From a bacterium (GTDB lineage Bacteria; SZUA-79; Acidulodesulfobacterales; Acidulodesulfobacteraceae): a stretch of 22,614 nt of DNA. The translations under genes were made by a program, and so were the position numbers. The stretch covers positions 1-22,614 of the forward strand of contig JAJYYS010000006.1 of the NCBI GenBank assembly GCA_021800745.1, written 5' to 3'. This document shows, piece after piece, positions 7,422 through 15,423 of this stretch (the stretch's first letter is position 1; every line of letters begins with the position of its first letter). The notes under the pieces were generated by a model. It saw only the letters and a program-made list of their open reading frames with translations, was not told the origin of the DNA and made no database searches.

Positions 7422-8972
7422 TTAAATTTTATGCTGATTCAGATAGTAAAGCAAAGTTCTGGTTCCGACCCCGGTGCCTCCCTTGGGGTTATAAGCAAAA
7501 CCTGTCTTGGTAAAAGCCGGACCGGCTATATCTATGTGGCACCATTTAATTTTATCGGATACGAATTCTTCGAGAAACATCCCTGCGGTAATAGCCCCGC
7601 CGTATCTGTTTCCTACATTTTTTAAATCTGCTATAGGACTTGAAAGTTTTTCTTTCATATTGTCGTCGAAAGGCAGTTCCCACATTCTTTCGCCGGAAAT
7701 TTGGCTAACGGATATTATATTATTTATTAAATCTTTATCGTTCCCCATAACGCCGGAAGTATATTCCCCGAGCGCAACCACGCATGCGCCGGTCAGCGTT
7801 GCAAGGTCTATTATTTCATCCGCTTCGAGATTGGAAGCGAAGGTTAAAGCATCCGCCAGCGTCAGCCTGCCTTCCGCATCGGTATTTTCTATCTCGATAG
7901 TTTTTCCGTTAAGCGCCATAACCACATCGTCCGGCCTCTGAGCGCCTCCGTCAGGCATATTTTCGCATGCCGCTATAATCCCGTGAACTTCTAAATTTAT
8001 ATCAAAGTCTTGAATGTATTTCATTATTCCCAGAACTGCGCATGCTCCGGATTTATCGGATTTCATAGTCGTCATAAAATCTGCCGGTTTTAAGGAAAGA
8101 CCGCCGCTGTCGAAAGTTATTCCCTTGCCGATAATTGCAATTTTTTTATTTTTTTTATTTTTTGACTTGTTTTGAGGTTTATAAGTTAGATGAATAAACC
8201 TCGGCGGGTTTTTTGACCCCTGTCCTACTCCGTAAAAAGCGTTCATTCCTTTTTTTACTATTTCTTTTTCGTTAAATATCTCGCATTCCATATTTTTTCC
8301 CGCGGATATTCCTCTTGCGATGCCGGCTAAGTATTCAGGGGTAACCACATTTCCGGGCTCATTGACTATATCCCGCGCAAAATTAACCGCAAGAGAAGTT
8401 TTTCTGCCGAAATCAAAACCTTCTTCCACCGTGCTTATTATATTTTTGGTTATTTTTAAACTATTAAAATAGATGCTTATAGTTTCAGGATAGATAATTT
8501 TATTATTGTTTTTTTCTTTGTCGTGAGTAATATATTTTTTAAATTCGTATAAACCTAATTCGGCTCCTTCCGCAACAGAGGCCGACAAATAAAATAGACC
8601 GCTCTTTATATAATGTTCTGCGGGCAATTCGGGAATTATAAAAATTATGTCTTTAATTTTATTTGTTCTGGCTATTTTTGAAGAACTTGATATAAAATTT
8701 CTTAGAGAATCGTAATTGAATTTATCCTTCTTGTCTAATCCGTAAATCAAGGAATAAACCGGAGATTCAATAATTATATTTTTCCCTTTTTTTGCCTTAA
8801 AACCCAGCTGCTTTATTCTTTTATAAATAAAATCGAATTCCTTAAAATTTTTATTTTGCAGGAAACTATTCTCTTCGTTTTGAAAAACTCCAAAAACAAA
8901 AACACGGCCAAATTCTCTTACCCCTTTTTCTTTTAAAGTTTTTTCTATAGAATCTAACAATTTAAACTTCAA
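7422..8972 (-). CDS. pepA: Leucyl aminopeptidase (peptidase family M17)
   Basis: A cytosolic two-metal exopeptidase that removes N-terminal amino acids, especially leucine, during peptide turnover. The 516-residue protein has a divergent N-terminal domain (about 1-170) and the conserved M17 catalytic domain. Visible metal and catalytic residues are K283 and D288 in GKGITFDSGGLSLKP, D306 in KSDKSGA, and D365, E367 and R369 in NTDAEGRLTLADAL. The conserved end GGTGVGTRTLLYYL is also present. A lysine-rich patch (about 264-277) separates strands before the active site. The start is TTG (8970-8972), supported by GGAGG 8 bases upstream. It lies 29 bases downstream of acs and probably shares its transcript. 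E. coli PepA also binds DNA at cer sites; nothing here shows such a role. Confidence 0.95.
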   Translation of the reverse strand: MKFKLLDSIEKTLKEKGVREFGRVFVFGVFQNEENSFLQNKNFKEFDFIYKRIKQLGFKAKKGKNIIIESPVYSLIYGLDKKDKFNYDSLRNFISSSSKIARTNKIKDIIFIIPELPAEHYIKSGLFYLSASVAEGAELGLYEFKKYITHDKEKNNNKIIYPETISIYFNSLKITKNIISTVEEGFDFGRKTSLAVNFARDIVNEPGNVVTPEYLAGIARGISAGKNMECEIFNEKEIVKKGMNAFYGVGQGSKNPPRFIHLTYKPQNKSKNKKNKKIAIIGKGITFDSGGLSLKPADFMTTMKSDKSGACAVLGIMKYIQDFDINLEVHGIIAACENMPDGGAQRPDDVVMALNGKTIEIENTDAEGRLTLADALTFASNLEADEIIDLATLTGACVVALGEYTSGVMGNDKDLINNIISVSQISGERMWELPFDDNMKEKLSSPIADLKNVGNRYGGAITAGMFLEEFVSDKIKWCHIDIAGPAFTKTGFAYNPKGGTGVGTRTLLYYLNQHKI

Positions 8973-8980
8973 ATTAAAAT

Positions 8981-8985
8981 CCTCC
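8981..8985 (-). promoter_or_regulatory. Ribosome binding site of pepA, supports a TTG start
   Basis: GGAGG on the minus strand with an ideal 8-base spacing to the TTG at 8972-8970. No ATG or GTG in frame is similarly placed. Confidence 0.8.
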
Positions 8986-9001
8986 GTTATTTTTAAATTT
9001 A

Positions 9002-10936
9002 TTAATCTTCTTCTATTGTAGATAAGTCGCCTTCGTCTATTCCCATTTCCCTAGCCTTTAAAACTCTTCTCATAATCTTTCCGCTTCTGGTTTTAGGGAG
9101 AGAGTCCACAAATTCTATTTCATCCGGTTTTGCGATAGGCCCTAAAGTTTTTCCGACATTGGCTTTAATATCGTCCGCAAGCGCATCGCTTTTCTCTACA
9201 TTAGGCTTTAAAACTATAAAGGCTTTGATGGCATTACCTTTGACGTCATGCTGCTTTCCTATAACGGCGGATTCGGCAACAGATTCATGCGTTATTATGG
9301 CGCTTTCTATTTCAGCCGTTCCTAATCTGTATCCCGAAACTTTTATTACGTCGTCTATCCTGCCCATAACGTAAAAATATCCGTCTTCGTCGCGTTTTGC
9401 GGTATCGCCGGCAAGATACGCCCCTTCAAATTTAGAAAAATATGTTTCTTTGTATCTGTTTTCATCCTTATAAATAGTTCTCATCATTGCAGGCCACGGC
9501 TTCTTGACTACGAGATAGCCGCCCTTGCCCGCTTTCACGCTTTTACCGTTTTCATCGAATATATCCGCATCTATTCCAAAAAAAGGCTTTCCGCACGAAC
9601 CGGGTTTTAAAGACATCGTAGGAACTGGCGTTATTAAAAACATTCCTGATTCCGTCTGCCACCACGTATCCATTATAGGGCATCTTTCCTTGCCGATATG
9701 CTTGTAATACCAGCGCCAGACTTCAGGATTTATAGGCTCGCCTACGCTCCCCAATATTTTAAGGGAGCTTAGATTATGCCTGTTAGGCCAGTTTTCGCCG
9801 AATCTCATAACCCCTCTTACTGCCGTAGGAGAGGTATAAAAAATATTAACCCCGTGTTTTTCGACGATTCTCCACCATCTGTCGGGATAAGGATAATAAG
9901 GAGAACCTTCGACCATAAGCGTCGTCGCCCCGTTAATTAAGGGGCCGTATATAATGTATGAATGACCGGTTATCCAGCCGGGATCTGCGGCACACCAGTA
10001 AGTGTCGTTGTCTTTGATATTAAAAACATATTTGGAGGTTATATACGTGCCGACGGAATATCCTCCGTGAACATGAAGAATTCCTTTAGGCTTGCCGGTC
10101 GTTCCCGAGGTATAAAGTATAAAAAGAGGGTCCTCGGAATCAAGTTCTTCGGTTTTTAAATATGGATTGGCTATGGGGAGTTTCATTAGCTCGTCGTAAT
10201 AAAAATCTCTGGACGTATCCATGGCAACGTCTTTACCGGTTCTTTTAACGACGATGACGGTTTGAACCACCGGGGCTTTGGTAACAGCTTCGTCTGCTAT
10301 TCTTTTAAGCTCTACGACCTTTCCTCCCCTGAAAGCCCCGTCCGCGGTAATAAGCAGTTTGCTCTGCGCATCGAGTATTCTATCCTTCAATGCCAAAGCC
10401 GAAAACCCGGCATATACCACGCTGTGGACTGCCCCTATCTTTGCGCATGCAAGCATGCTTATGGCAATTTCGGGTATATTCGGAAGATATATCGTAACGG
10501 TATCGCCTTTTTTTATCCCGAAACTTTTAAGGACGTTTGCAAACTTATTGACCTCTTTATATAAAGAAAAATAAGTGTAAACTCTTTCACTGCCGTCCTC
10601 CCCTTCCCATATTATAGCAAGCTTGTTTTTGCGGAATGTGGCTATGTGCCTGTCTAAGGCGTTATGGACTATATTGGTTTTGCCTCCCGTAAACCACTTA
10701 TAAAAAGGCGGATTGGACGAGTCCAGAACTTTGTCCCAGCGCCTGAACCAGTCTAACTGATTTGCCGTTTCGTCCCAGAATTTCTCGTTTTCTTTTATAG
10801 AATAATCATACAGCTTGTCATAGTCGTCCACATAACTGTTTTTTGCCGTTTCCTTTGAAGGAACATAGATATCTTTTGTATTCGCCAAACTGTCGAAAGT
10901 TGACTTGCGCGAAGCCGATGCCTCATGATTTTCCAA
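9002..10936 (-). CDS. acs: Acetyl-CoA synthetase (AMP-forming)
   Basis: Activates acetate with ATP and CoA to acetyl-CoA through acetyl-AMP. The 644-residue length is typical. Motifs visible in order: the P-loop-like YTSGTTGKPKG (275-285), the acetate-pocket/adenylate motif DTWWQTESG (423-431), YLAGD (507-511), the hinge GRIDDVIKVSGYRLG (525-539), and PKTRSGKIMRR (614-624), whose K620 is the catalytic lysine acetylated in many Acs enzymes. The start is TTG (10934-10936), chosen because AGGAGG lies 8 bases upstream. The gene lies only 26 bases downstream of a chemoreceptor gene, which suggests co-transcription, and 29 bases upstream of pepA. No acetylase or deacetylase gene is nearby. Propionate or other short acyl substrates cannot be excluded, but the length and WWQTE motif favour acetate. 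Confidence 0.96.
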   Translation of the reverse strand: MENHEASASRKSTFDSLANTKDIYVPSKETAKNSYVDDYDKLYDYSIKENEKFWDETANQLDWFRRWDKVLDSSNPPFYKWFTGGKTNIVHNALDRHIATFRKNKLAIIWEGEDGSERVYTYFSLYKEVNKFANVLKSFGIKKGDTVTIYLPNIPEIAISMLACAKIGAVHSVVYAGFSALALKDRILDAQSKLLITADGAFRGGKVVELKRIADEAVTKAPVVQTVIVVKRTGKDVAMDTSRDFYYDELMKLPIANPYLKTEELDSEDPLFILYTSGTTGKPKGILHVHGGYSVGTYITSKYVFNIKDNDTYWCAADPGWITGHSYIIYGPLINGATTLMVEGSPYYPYPDRWWRIVEKHGVNIFYTSPTAVRGVMRFGENWPNRHNLSSLKILGSVGEPINPEVWRWYYKHIGKERCPIMDTWWQTESGMFLITPVPTMSLKPGSCGKPFFGIDADIFDENGKSVKAGKGGYLVVKKPWPAMMRTIYKDENRYKETYFSKFEGAYLAGDTAKRDEDGYFYVMGRIDDVIKVSGYRLGTAEIESAIITHESVAESAVIGKQHDVKGNAIKAFIVLKPNVEKSDALADDIKANVGKTLGPIAKPDEIEFVDSLPKTRSGKIMRRVLKAREMGIDEGDLSTIEED

Positions 10937-10944
10937 ATAATATT

Positions 10945-10950
10945 CCTCCT
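10945..10950 (-). promoter_or_regulatory. Ribosome binding site of acs, supports a TTG start
   Basis: A perfect AGGAGG on the minus strand, 8 bases from the TTG at 10936-10934. It lies inside the 26-base MCP-acs spacer and decides the acs start. Confidence 0.85.
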
Positions 10951-10962
10951 TTCTTAATAAAT

Positions 10963-12750
10963 TTAATATTTAAACTTTTTCAATATGCCTATCAATATTT
11001 CAAGCTCTCCGTATATTGAAGCCGCCTCTTTGGCAGTCTTCGAAGATTTTTCGGAATTAGATATAGAAAGGCTGGATACCGTTTCAATATTCTGGGATAT
11101 CTCGTTGGTTGCCGCGGTCTGTTCTTCCGATGCGGCGGCTATGGAACTGATCTGGTCGGTTAAACTTAGTATGCTTTTTTCTATACCGTCTAAAGATTCG
11201 CCCGCCTTTGAAGCATAACCCACGGACAAATCGACCTCACTCATCGTTTTATCCATAGATGTTTTAGTATCCTGCGTGCTCTGCTGCATAGTTTGAACTT
11301 TGGATACTATTTCTTTAGTGGCTTTAACGGTTCTTTCGGCTAATTTCCTTACTTCGTCGGCTACTACGGCAAATCCCCTGCCGGATTCTCCCGCACGTGC
11401 GGCTTCTATTGCGGCGTTAAGGGCGAGCAGATTGGTCTGGTCGGCTATGTCGTTTATAACCGAAATGATTTCGCCTATTTCGAAAGAGCTTTTTTCTAAT
11501 CCGCTTATAAGACCGCCTAACTGCTTGGTAAGAACGGCGACGTTTTTAATGCCTGAAATAGATTTTTCGACTATATCGAAACCGTCTTTGGCGCTGTCCG
11601 ACGCTTCCTTTGCGATAGAACTTACATTCTGGGTATTCTTGGCAATCTCTTTAATAGTCTGGGACATTTCTTCGGAAGCCGCAGCTACGTGAGTAGCGAT
11701 TTCCGCCTGTTCCTGCGCTTTGCCGCTGATTTCATCCACATGGCCTTCTATGGTAGTGCTGACATCGACGATAGTCATTGCCTCTTCGGTGATGGATTTT
11801 ACTATTTCCCTTATATCGATAATGAATTTATTAAATTCGTTGACGACCGAGGTTATCTCATCGTAAACCGAATTTTTATAAACATAACATTTTTTACAGA
11901 CATGCTCTCCTTTTTCGCCGAACTGCTCTATCTGCTTGTCCCAGCATCTCGGTCCCAGTTCGTCTTCCTTAAGCATGCAGTTTTTATGGCGTTTGGCAAT
12001 AATTACCGTCTTATCGAAACAATCCATAGGAATCAATTTGCTTAAATCTCCTTCGCCCTTCGATATATCTCTGACCCTGCGATAAAAAACGGTGATAGGC
12101 TTAATAAAAGCCTGTTTAAGAAGAACATATATTATTATAATCGATAAAACGATCAGTATAATCGAGAAAATAATAATATTTCTCATAAAAATATTTGAAG
12201 CGTTTACCGTATTTTTTAAAGAATAAACTAGTTCTACTCCGCCTAGGACGGTTCCCTCTTTAACCGTATGGCACATAAGGCAGTCTATGCCGCGGGACAT
12301 CTTTTCCGCCGTAAAAGGAACTCCTACTTTTAAATATTTCTGTCCGTTTTTTTCGTAAACTTTCGTTATCTCCTTGTTAGATGCAAGTATTTCTTTGTCG
12401 AAATTAGACGTCGGAATTTCCTGTTTTAAACCTGCGCCGAATTCTTTATCGACCGAACCGCCTCTTACGACCTTGAAATACTTAATTCCCTTAATCTTCT
12501 GATATATGCCGAATAACTGCCTTCTGTCAGACTTCTTGGCTATAGTACCGTTGAGCATCATGCCGTTCATGCTGGACAGCATCGTCTTTGCGGTAACGAC
12601 GGCATCGAACGACGTCGTTTTTACGGACATTTTGTTCTGGTAAATAACGGCGTAATAAGTTAAAAAAGATAGCATTAAAACTAAAATTACAAAAATTAAG
12701 ACGAGCAGTTTGGTCTTAATCGAAACTTTTTTGATTCTTGAAAAGTTCAT
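10963..12750 (-). CDS. Methyl-accepting chemotaxis protein with CxxCH heme motif and cysteine-rich HAMP-adjacent insertion
   Basis: A transmembrane chemoreceptor that would signal to CheA/CheW. The 595-residue protein has a first membrane helix at about 14-37 and a periplasmic domain of about 150 residues resembling the DUF3365/Tll0287-like sensor family. This domain carries CLMCH (C157-H161), a c-type heme attachment motif placed just before the second helix (about 190-211). After the helix a HAMP-like start ([21 protein letters not shown]) is followed by a stretch with C258, CW (269-270) and CKKC (285-288), resembling the two-CW domain of sensory proteins. The long cytoplasmic helical domain contains the signalling hairpin [19 protein letters not shown] (437-455) and [17 protein letters not shown]. 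There is no C-terminal CheR-tethering pentapeptide. It probably senses redox state, gas or electron acceptors. The start ATG has a G-rich ribosome binding site. Confidence 0.93.
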   Translation of the reverse strand: MNFSRIKKVSIKTKLLVLIFVILVLMLSFLTYYAVIYQNKMSVKTTSFDAVVTAKTMLSSMNGMMLNGTIAKKSDRRQLFGIYQKIKGIKYFKVVRGGSVDKEFGAGLKQEIPTSNFDKEILASNKEITKVYEKNGQKYLKVGVPFTAEKMSRGIDCLMCHTVKEGTVLGGVELVYSLKNTVNASNIFMRNIIIFSIILIVLSIIIIYVLLKQAFIKPITVFYRRVRDISKGEGDLSKLIPMDCFDKTVIIAKRHKNCMLKEDELGPRCWDKQIEQFGEKGEHVCKKCYVYKNSVYDEITSVVNEFNKFIIDIREIVKSITEEAMTIVDVSTTIEGHVDEISGKAQEQAEIATHVAAASEEMSQTIKEIAKNTQNVSSIAKEASDSAKDGFDIVEKSISGIKNVAVLTKQLGGLISGLEKSSFEIGEIISVINDIADQTNLLALNAAIEAARAGESGRGFAVVADEVRKLAERTVKATKEIVSKVQTMQQSTQDTKTSMDKTMSEVDLSVGYASKAGESLDGIEKSILSLTDQISSIAAASEEQTAATNEISQNIETVSSLSISNSEKSSKTAKEAASIYGELEILIGILKKFKY

Positions 12751-12782
12751 ATAATACCCCCCAGCGTTAAATTGAAAATATA

Positions 12783-12800
12783 CGCCGATTTACCTCGGCG
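12783..12800 (-). terminator. Hairpin between response regulator and chemoreceptor, possible terminator
   Basis: Six-base perfect arms (CGCCGA and TCGGCG) with a 6-base loop. Read on the minus strand, it follows an A-run and is followed by TATATTTTC, a moderate U-tract. Read on the plus strand, it is followed by GTTTTT. It could end the kinase-regulator transcript, act as a two-way terminator, or attenuate transcription into the chemoreceptor and acs. Confidence 0.5.
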
Positions 12801-12848
12801 GTTTTTATTAATTTTAAATCAATTAATTAAATAAATAAATAAAAATAA

Positions 12849-14195
12849 TTAAATCTTTATTGCCGAAAGTTTTCTGTAAACGGATCTTTCGCTTTCCCCT
12901 ATAATCCGCGCAATCTCTGATTTAGTAAGCCCTTTGGAAAGGAGATAATTTATATATTTTTCTTCTATTTCTTTTAAAGATAAATTTTTCTCGAAAATTT
13001 CGAACTCTTTTCCGCCGTAATAATTTTTAGCGTTTGAAATTTCGAGCTGTATGGCTCCCTCGGGGATTTCGTCTTTCCCTTCGGACAATACTATGCCTCT
13101 TTCTATAACGTTTTTTAATTCCCTTACGTTTCCCGGCCAGTCGTAATTCATAAGCTTATCCATAGCGGACTGCGAAATAGGCTTTGAAAATTGAATTTTA
13201 TTTTCTTTAGTCATAAAATAATGCGCTAAATGGGGAATATCTTCTTTTCTTTCCCTTAAAGGCGGAAGCTCTATCGTAAACCCGCTTATCCTGTAAAATA
13301 AATCTCCTCTGAAACGGCCGTCTTCAACCATATTTTTAAGATTTTTATTTGTTGCCGTTATAATTCTGGTATCTATAAAAAGATTTTTGGAAGAACCTAC
13401 CCTTCTGAAGCTCTTGGTATCTATTATCCTCAGAAGCTTGCTTTGTATTATGCCGCTCACCTCTCCTATTTCGTCTATGAAAATCGTTCCCTTATCGGCA
13501 TATTCCAAAAGCCCTTTTTTGAGAACGTCGGCTCCGGTAAAAGAACCTCTTTCGTGGCCGAACAATTCGGATTCAAAAAGGTTTTCCGAGAGATTGCATG
13601 AATCGACTATAATAAAAGGATTATCCCTCCTTGGAGAAAGCCTGTGGAGCAGGTTTGCGCTAAGTTCTTTGCCGGTACCCGACTCTCCGGAAATAAGAAC
13701 GTTTAGATTTGATTTTGCGGCAACTGTAATATCCTCTATGACCTTGACAGCCGCTTTCGATTTTCCTATAAAAAATCTTTTAAAAATTTCACGCTTGAAA
13801 TAAGACGCATAATTCTTAAGATTTATTTTCTCGATAAGTCTTTTTATCGTTATGCTGAGTTCTTCCAGACTTAAAGGTTTGACTAAATAATCGCAAGCTC
13901 CTATTTTTAATGCCGCTACGGCGGAATCTACGCTTCCGAAAGCGGTCAGAATAATCATTTCGGCATCTTTAGACCTTGATTTCACGGTATTTAGCAGATC
14001 TATTCCGGATTTTCCGGGTAATTTCAGGTCCGATATTATAATATTGAAGAAATCTTTTTCCAGCCTATTTATAGCCTCTTCGGCAGAACCTACGGACACT
14101 ACGTCATAACCCTCGCTTTTTAAGTAGTCGAAAAGTATTGTCCTATAATTTATATCGTCATCTACTATAAGTATAGAAATAGAATTGTTATCCAT
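12849..14195 (-). CDS. Sigma-54-dependent response regulator (NtrC type)
   Basis: A transcription activator that, when phosphorylated, remodels sigma-54 RNA polymerase. The 448-residue protein has a receiver domain (1-125) with D12-D13, phospho-acceptor D56, T84 and K106. The AAA+ domain carries Walker A GESGTGKE (170-177), the sigma-54 contact loop as GSFTGA (217-222; usual form GAFTGA), and Walker B GTIFIDEIGE (236-245). A C-terminal Fis-type helix-turn-helix ends in ARIIGESERSVYRKLSAIKI. The gene starts 13 bases after the stop of the upstream histidine kinase, its evident partner. I see no ribosome binding site before the ATG. Targets are unknown. No good sigma-54 promoter was visible by eye in the spacers here, though the downstream chemoreceptor and acs are plausible candidates by proximity. 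Confidence 0.94.
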   Translation of the reverse strand: MDNNSISILIVDDDINYRTILFDYLKSEGYDVVSVGSAEEAINRLEKDFFNIIISDLKLPGKSGIDLLNTVKSRSKDAEMIILTAFGSVDSAVAALKIGACDYLVKPLSLEELSITIKRLIEKINLKNYASYFKREIFKRFFIGKSKAAVKVIEDITVAAKSNLNVLISGESGTGKELSANLLHRLSPRRDNPFIIVDSCNLSENLFESELFGHERGSFTGADVLKKGLLEYADKGTIFIDEIGEVSGIIQSKLLRIIDTKSFRRVGSSKNLFIDTRIITATNKNLKNMVEDGRFRGDLFYRISGFTIELPPLRERKEDIPHLAHYFMTKENKIQFSKPISQSAMDKLMNYDWPGNVRELKNVIERGIVLSEGKDEIPEGAIQLEISNAKNYYGGKEFEIFEKNLSLKEIEEKYINYLLSKGLTKSEIARIIGESERSVYRKLSAIKI

Positions 14196-14208
14196 AGTGA
14201 AAATTTAT

Positions 14209-15387
14209 TTAATTTGATTTGCTATCGATTATTTTTCCTGATTTATTTTCGGAAAAATTCCTTTTAACGGGGACCTTTACGACGAATTTTGTGCCGAGGT
14301 CCATTTTGGATCTGACCTCTATAGAGCCTCCGAGAGATTTAATTATACTAAGAGATATAGAAAGACCCAGTCCGGTACTCGCGGAATTTTTGTTTTTAGA
14401 AAAAAACGGGTCGAAAATTTTTTTGATATCTTCCTGCGCAATACCGCGGCCGTTATCTATTATTATTATATAAATATATTCCTTAATTTTTTTGGTTATA
14501 AAATAAACTATCCCTGAATTTTCTTCGACAGCCTGTATGGCATTTAGTCCTATATTCAATAAAACCTGCCTTAAGCCCGCCTCCGAAAAACTTATTAAGG
14601 GAATATGGGGCGCAAGGTTTTTCTTTATCATAATATTTTTTTTGTTTGCGGTAAAAGACAGAAGGGTAAGGCTTTCTTCTAATGAATTATTGACGTTTAC
14701 TATATCCGTGGAATTTGAAACGGGTCTGGATAGGATAAGAAGTTTTTTTGTAATATCTTTACATCTTTCAATCTCCTGCTTCATTAAATCAAAATATTTT
14801 TTTATATCGCATCCGCCTTCTTTCATTACGTTTGCGATATCCGCATTCTGAGTCAGACCGCTGCTGTCCGCGCACATTTTTATCATGTCTATAGAGGCGA
14901 GAATATTATTCAGCGGATTATTTATCTCATGAGCAACGCCCTCGGCTAAGAGGCCGACTTCGGAAAGTCTCTGTGAAAGGTTAAATTTTAGATGGGCGTT
15001 GGAGCCGTTTCCGAGACACCTTAAAACCTCTACGGCATATTTTTTTCCCGTTTCGGCGTCGTAAAAAGGCGAAGAATTTATTTCTACGGCAATTTCTCGA
15101 TTTTGCGGGCCGTAATGGCCGTGTATGACTTTAACCGTTTTGCCTTTTTTAATTACCTCTTCTATGGAGCATGATTCCAAAAGAGGATCGCAGGGTTCGT
15201 CCCTAAAATGGCTTACTTTATAGCAATAACCGCCTATTACTTCGGAAGGGGGGATTCCTGCATCATCCAAAAAGCGTTTATTTGCATAGACTATTTTATA
15301 ATTTTCATCTATAACTATCACGCCGTCGCTTATGTTCTCTAAAATATCCGAAGCATTAACCGGCAGATTAATATTTTCGTTTGACAT
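14209..15387 (-). CDS. Cytoplasmic PAS-domain sensor histidine kinase (NtrB-like)
   Basis: A soluble two-component sensor kinase of 392 residues with no membrane helix. It has a PAS domain (about 13-125), a HisKA dimerisation domain with the phospho-acceptor H153 in GVAHEINNPLNN, and an HATPase domain with the N box (NIGLNAIQAV), the G1 box (DNGRGIAQED) and the G2 box (TGLGLSIS). The PAS core contains a cysteine/histidine cluster (C55, H60, C66, C73) in a CYKVSHFRDEPCD context, a pattern I associate with many PAS domains of anaerobic bacteria and possibly redox- or metal-related. It is paired with the sigma-54 regulator immediately downstream. The start ATG at 15387 lies 36 bases after rho and has no visible ribosome binding site. 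The stimulus is unknown. Confidence 0.92.
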   Translation of the reverse strand: MSNENINLPVNASDILENISDGVIVIDENYKIVYANKRFLDDAGIPPSEVIGGYCYKVSHFRDEPCDPLLESCSIEEVIKKGKTVKVIHGHYGPQNREIAVEINSSPFYDAETGKKYAVEVLRCLGNGSNAHLKFNLSQRLSEVGLLAEGVAHEINNPLNNILASIDMIKMCADSSGLTQNADIANVMKEGGCDIKKYFDLMKQEIERCKDITKKLLILSRPVSNSTDIVNVNNSLEESLTLLSFTANKKNIMIKKNLAPHIPLISFSEAGLRQVLLNIGLNAIQAVEENSGIVYFITKKIKEYIYIIIIDNGRGIAQEDIKKIFDPFFSKNKNSASTGLGLSISLSIIKSLGGSIEVRSKMDLGTKFVVKVPVKRNFSENKSGKIIDSKSN

Positions 15388-15423
15388 GAGTATAATATAT
15401 CATATTTTCGAAATTTTAACCGT

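Noticed and set aside
10262..10574. Two overlapping plus-strand open frames of about 100 codons inside acs
   Set aside because: Both run antisense to a perfectly conserved acs coding region and their translations look like no known family. They are shadow frames.
11300..12045. Plus-strand open frames of 130 and 118 codons inside the chemoreceptor gene
   Set aside because: Antisense to the signalling helices and two-CW-like region; repetitive composition mirrors the coiled-coil codons. No start context or family resemblance.
12751..12848. Sigma-54 promoter upstream of the chemoreceptor gene
   Set aside because: No GG-N10-GC pair with the expected flanking bases was visible on the minus strand; the G-run near the start fits a ribosome binding site better.
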